DNA of 7,081 bases, from positions 1-7,081 of the forward strand of contig CAJLVJ010000072.1 of the NCBI GenBank assembly GCA_905210085.1. Direction: 5' to 3'. The stretch comes from an uncultured Collinsella sp. GTDB lineage: Bacteria > Actinomycetota > Coriobacteriia > Coriobacteriales > Coriobacteriaceae. Below, piece after piece: positions 5,286 to 7,081 of this stretch (the first letter of the stretch is position 1; each line of letters begins with the position of its first letter). The notes beneath the pieces were generated by a model, which ran no database searches, was not told the origin of the DNA, and saw only the letters and a list, made by a program, of their open reading frames with translations. The position numbers were made by a program, and so were the translations under genes.

Positions 5286-6980
5286 CTTTCGGACGCCGAG
5301 GAAAACGAGCGCAAGCGTCTGGGCCTTGCCGAGAGCGCGCAGAGTGAGGTGACAGGTGTTGCCGACGAGCTTGCCGGACGTCATCTGCAATTCCGCCCCA
5401 TGGGCGCGGCGGATGCCGAGGGCGCGAGCGCACTGGAGACCGCCTGCTTTGAAGGCGCCGGACACGAGGCGTGGACGCCGGGCATGTTCCTGTCCGAGCT
5501 GGGCGAGGACGTTGCCGCGCCACGTAGCTGGTGGGTGGCGCACGACGACGGCCGTCTGCTGGGTCTTGCCGGCGGTATGGTCGTCGACGGGGACGTGCAG
5601 ATTATGGACGTTGCCGTCGATCCGGCGCATCGCCGCGAGGGCATCGCCCGCAAGCTTCTGTCGCACGTGAGCTATGACGCGCAGATGCTCGGCTGCACCA
5701 CGGCTTCGCTTGAGGTTGAGGACGGCAACGAGGCCGCAATTGCGCTCTATGCCGCTCTGGGCTTTACCGAGGCGGGTCGTCGCCGTGGCTATTACGGTGC
5801 CGGCAAGGATGCCATCGTCATGACGGCGCCGCTGCCCCTGGTGCTTCCTCTCGACAATGCCTCGCCCGAGCCGACGGCTGCCGAACAACGCGTATGGCCG
5901 CTGCCCGCGCCCAAGCGCTCTGCCGAGGAACGTGTCGAGATTGAGCGTCGCCGCCTAGTACTCGCTATCGAGAGCTCCTGCGACGAGACGGCGGTGGCGA
6001 TTATCGATGCGGACGGCAATATGCTGGCCAACCAGGTGTCGACGCAGATTGATTTTCATGCCCGCTTTGGCGGTGTGGTACCCGAGATTGCCTCGCGCAA
6101 GCACGTTGAGGTCATCGTGAGCGTCGTGGACGCGGCACTCGAGGACGCCGCAGCGTCGCTGGGCCTTACGGGCGGAGCCATTGCACCAAGTGAGCTTGCC
6201 GCCGTGGGCGTGACGCAAGGTCCGGGTCTGGTGGGTGCCTTGGTGGTGGGTGTCGCCTTTGCCAAGGGCTTTGCGTATGCTGCCGGCAAACCGCTGGTGT
6301 GCGTCAATCATCTGGAGGGTCACCTGTTTGCCAACCTGTTGGCGCAGCCCGACCTCAAGCCGCCGTTTATCTTTACGCTTGTTTCGGGCGGGCACACCAT
6401 GCTCGTGCACGTAAGGGCATGGGGCGACTACGAGGTGCTTGGCGAGACGCTTGACGACGCCGTGGGCGAAGCCTTCGACAAGGTGGCAAAGGCACTGGGC
6501 CTTGGCTATCCCGGAGGCCCCATCATCTCCAAGCTTGCCGAGACGGGCAACCCTAAGGCGGTCGATTTTCCCCGCGCGCTTAACAGCAGGGGAGACTACC
6601 GCTTCTCGCTTTCGGGCCTCAAGACGGCGGTGACGCTCTACATCGAGCAGGAGACCAAGGCCGGGCGCACGATTTACCTTCCCGACCTAGCGGCTTCGTT
6701 TGAGGCGGCGGTCTTTGACGTGCAGTACAAGAAGGCCAAAAACGCCCTGCATGCTACCGGGTGCAAGGAGTATTGCATCGGCGGCGGCGTCTCAGCCAAC
6801 CCGCATCTGCGCGAGATGATGATCAAGAAACTCGGGCGTCAGGGAATCCGCGTGACGGTGCCGCCCTTGTCTGCCTGCACCGATAACGCTGCCATGATCG
6901 CGGAGGTCGCTCGCCGTAAATTCGACCGAGGTGAAATCTCGCCGTTCGACGTCGACGCCGATCCGAACATGACGCTGTAG
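4596..6980 (+). CDS. tsaB-rimI-tsaD: TsaB-RimI-TsaD fusion protein (t6A synthesis subunits plus N-acetyltransferase)
   Basis: One uninterrupted 794-codon frame encodes three proteins that are usually separate. They are TsaB (about 1-230), a GNAT acetyltransferase of RimI type (about 262-412) and TsaD (about 453-794). TsaD transfers the threonylcarbamoyl group from threonylcarbamoyl-AMP to A37 of tRNA, TsaB is its dimer partner, and RimI-type enzymes acetylate the N-terminal Ala of ribosomal protein S18. All signature motifs of the three families are intact (see the domain entries), so this is a real fusion and not a damaged operon. No in-frame ATG, GTG or TTG lies close before the TsaD core, where a stand-alone protein would begin with Met. 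The two joints are a charged segment (231-261) and a Pro/Ala-rich, then Arg/Glu-rich, segment (413-452). The ATG overlaps the tsaE end by 14 nt, with a weak AAGG (4583-4586) as ribosome binding site, so coupling to tsaE is likely. TsaC/Sua5, the upstream enzyme, is absent here. Confidence 0.95.
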   Translation: MSLHNDNALVVALDTSTDMLACAASWIDVQTGEAKLVSGDHLCRRHANVELVNTVDDLLKQAGLDRSDVGCYVVGRGPGSFTGVRIGISTAKGLAHGANVPLLGVSTLDACAWTAWKAGVRGKLGVLADAMRGEVYPALYVLGDEGPERLFERERVVKAAVALDEWRQTADWDQVQLTGDGLVRYGKLLGEDETARCVERDLWWPAGEGLLMAHAAGDGDPARVLPIYTRLSDAEENERKRLGLAESAQSEVTGVADELAGRHLQFRPMGAADAEGASALETACFEGAGHEAWTPGMFLSELGEDVAAPRSWWVAHDDGRLLGLAGGMVVDGDVQIMDVAVDPAHRREGIARKLLSHVSYDAQMLGCTTASLEVEDGNEAAIALYAALGFTEAGRRRGYYGAGKDAIVMTAPLPLVLPLDNASPEPTAAEQRVWPLPAPKRSAEERVEIERRRLVLAIESSCDETAVAIIDADGNMLANQVSTQIDFHARFGGVVPEIASRKHVEVIVSVVDAALEDAAASLGLTGGAIAPSELAAVGVTQGPGLVGALVVGVAFAKGFAYAAGKPLVCVNHLEGHLFANLLAQPDLKPPFIFTLVSGGHTMLVHVRAWGDYEVLGETLDDAVGEAFDKVAKALGLGYPGGPIISKLAETGNPKAVDFPRALNSRGDYRFSLSGLKTAVTLYIEQETKAGRTIYLPDLAASFEAAVFDVQYKKAKNALHATGCKEYCIGGGVSANPHLREMMIKKLGRQGIRVTVPPLSACTDNAAMIAEVARRKFDRGEISPFDVDADPNMTL
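5379..5831 (+). other. rimI: RimI-type GNAT acetyltransferase domain of the fusion protein
   Basis: Residues 262-412. FRPMGAADAEG (266-276) opens the GNAT fold. IMDVAVDPAHRREGIARKLL (336-355) is the acetyl-CoA-binding motif A with the R-x-x-G-x-A loop (346-351). SLEVEDGNEAAIALYAALGF (371-390) holds Glu373 and Tyr385, matching the catalytic Glu and Tyr known in RimI. GYY (398-400) and DAIVMTAPL (405-413) close the domain. By family, the expected substrate is the N-terminal Ala of S18; other proteins are possible, since actinobacterial RimI is reported to be less selective. The substrate cannot be seen in the sequence. Confidence 0.88.
5952..6977 (+). other. tsaD: TsaD (Kae1/YgjD) domain of the fusion protein
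   Basis: Residues 453-794, a full-length TsaD. The motifs are LAIESSCDETAVAIID (456-471), HARFGGVVPEIASRKH (488-503), QGPGLVGALVVG (541-552), NHLEGHLFAN (571-580) with metal ligands His572 and His576, VSGGHTML (596-603), DDAVGEAFDKVAKALGLGYP (620-639), SLSGLKTAV (671-679), CIGGGVSAN (727-735) and CTDNAAMIA (761-769) with metal ligand Asp763. Every catalytic and metal-binding feature expected of TsaD is present. The only oddity is that it lacks its own start codon. Confidence 0.95.
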
Positions 6981-6991
6981 CTGGTACGGCG

Positions 6992-7013
6992 CGGTCCCCG
7001 GACGGAGGGGCCG
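6992..7013 (+). other. GC-rich hairpin just downstream of the operon
   Basis: Bases 6992-6999 can pair with 7007-7013: seven GC pairs with one bulged T (6995) and a 7-nt loop. It begins 11 nt after the tsaD stop and has no T-run, so it is not an intrinsic terminator by itself. It may protect the mRNA 3' end or be incidental. Confidence 0.4.
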
Positions 7014-7050
7014 GATATAAGGTTTCCTGCTCTACAGTCCTGCGCAAGAC

Positions 7051-7076
7051 GAAGGCCACATTAAGTGGCCTTCTTT
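7051..7076 (+). terminator. Likely intrinsic terminator of the operon
   Basis: A perfect 9-bp inverted repeat, GAAGGCCAC (7051-7059) and GTGGCCTTC (7065-7073), closes a 5-nt loop (ATTAA) and is followed by a short T stretch (7074-7076). The U-tract is short and interrupted (TTCTTT, part of it in the stem), so it is a weaker terminator than the one at 13-44. Its position 70 nt after the last stop codon supports the role. Confidence 0.75.
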
Positions 7077-7081
7077 GCGTG

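Noticed and set aside
5349..5400. Separate start for a RimI protein (GTG 5349 or ATG 5400)
   Set aside because: Neither codon has a clear Shine-Dalgarno sequence, and the frame is continuous from TsaB. ATG 5400 would also cut the first strand of the GNAT fold.
4767..5888. Long open frame of 373 codons on the minus strand
   Set aside because: It lies fully antisense to the TsaB-RimI part of the fusion, whose motifs are intact. The product is rich in Arg, His and Ala with no recognisable domain, typical of an antisense frame in GC-rich coding DNA.
4596..6980. Fusion created by a sequencing error that removed stop codons or shifted the frame
   Set aside because: All three domains are in one frame and complete, the linkers are of reasonable length and composition, and TsaD lacks its own start codon, which points to a settled fusion.
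6992..7021. Promoter for a downstream gene using TATAAG at 7016-7021
   Set aside because: There is no plausible -35 box about 17 nt upstream (that stretch is the GC-rich hairpin), and a terminator-like stem follows within 30 nt.
1..7081. CRISPR array, insertion sequence, tRNA or rRNA gene, phage or defence system
   Set aside because: No regularly spaced repeats, no terminal inverted repeats or transposase, and no cloverleaf sequence were seen; almost the whole window is accounted for by core metabolic genes.

Overview
The window holds one compact, single-strand operon of core housekeeping genes, bounded by a strong intrinsic terminator at its left edge and a likely terminator at its right edge. 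Gene content and order (acpS, nnr, alr, uracil-DNA glycosylase, tsaE, tsaB-rimI-tsaD), moderately high GC and the domain fusions suggest a member of Actinomycetota. My best guess is a Coriobacteriia gut bacterium such as Collinsella or a relative. That placement is inference from family knowledge, not from a marker gene or a search.

Layout: positions 13-44 are a 12-bp GC-rich hairpin plus T-run that ends the upstream unit. Positions 45-141 are a leader with two candidate sigma-70-type promoters in tandem. Then come acpS (154-693), the bifunctional NAD(P)H-hydrate repair gene nnr (694-2310), alanine racemase alr (2313-3458), a family-4-type Fe-S uracil-DNA glycosylase (3467-4087), tsaE (4103-4609), and one 794-codon gene (4596-6980) that joins TsaB, a RimI-type acetyltransferase and TsaD. 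Positions 6981-7081 are non-coding with two hairpins, the second terminator-like. Intergenic gaps are 0, 2, 8 and 15 nt, then a 14-nt overlap, so co-transcription and translational coupling are very likely.

Functionally the operon mixes carrier-protein activation for lipid synthesis (AcpS), nicotinamide cofactor repair (Nnr), D-alanine supply for peptidoglycan (Alr), repair of uracil in DNA (UDG), and threonylcarbamoylation of A37 in ANN-decoding tRNAs (TsaE plus the fused TsaB and TsaD). The usual partner that makes threonylcarbamoyl-AMP (TsaC/Sua5) is not in the window and must lie elsewhere.

I see no mobile element, CRISPR array, RNA gene, phage or defence system. The most interesting points are the three-domain TsaB-RimI-TsaD polypeptide with no internal start for TsaD, an AcpS with a Leu where the family has a conserved His and a roughly 50-residue tail, an alanine racemase with Ala at the position of the usual carboxylated Lys, and the paired promoters with small dyads in their spacers.
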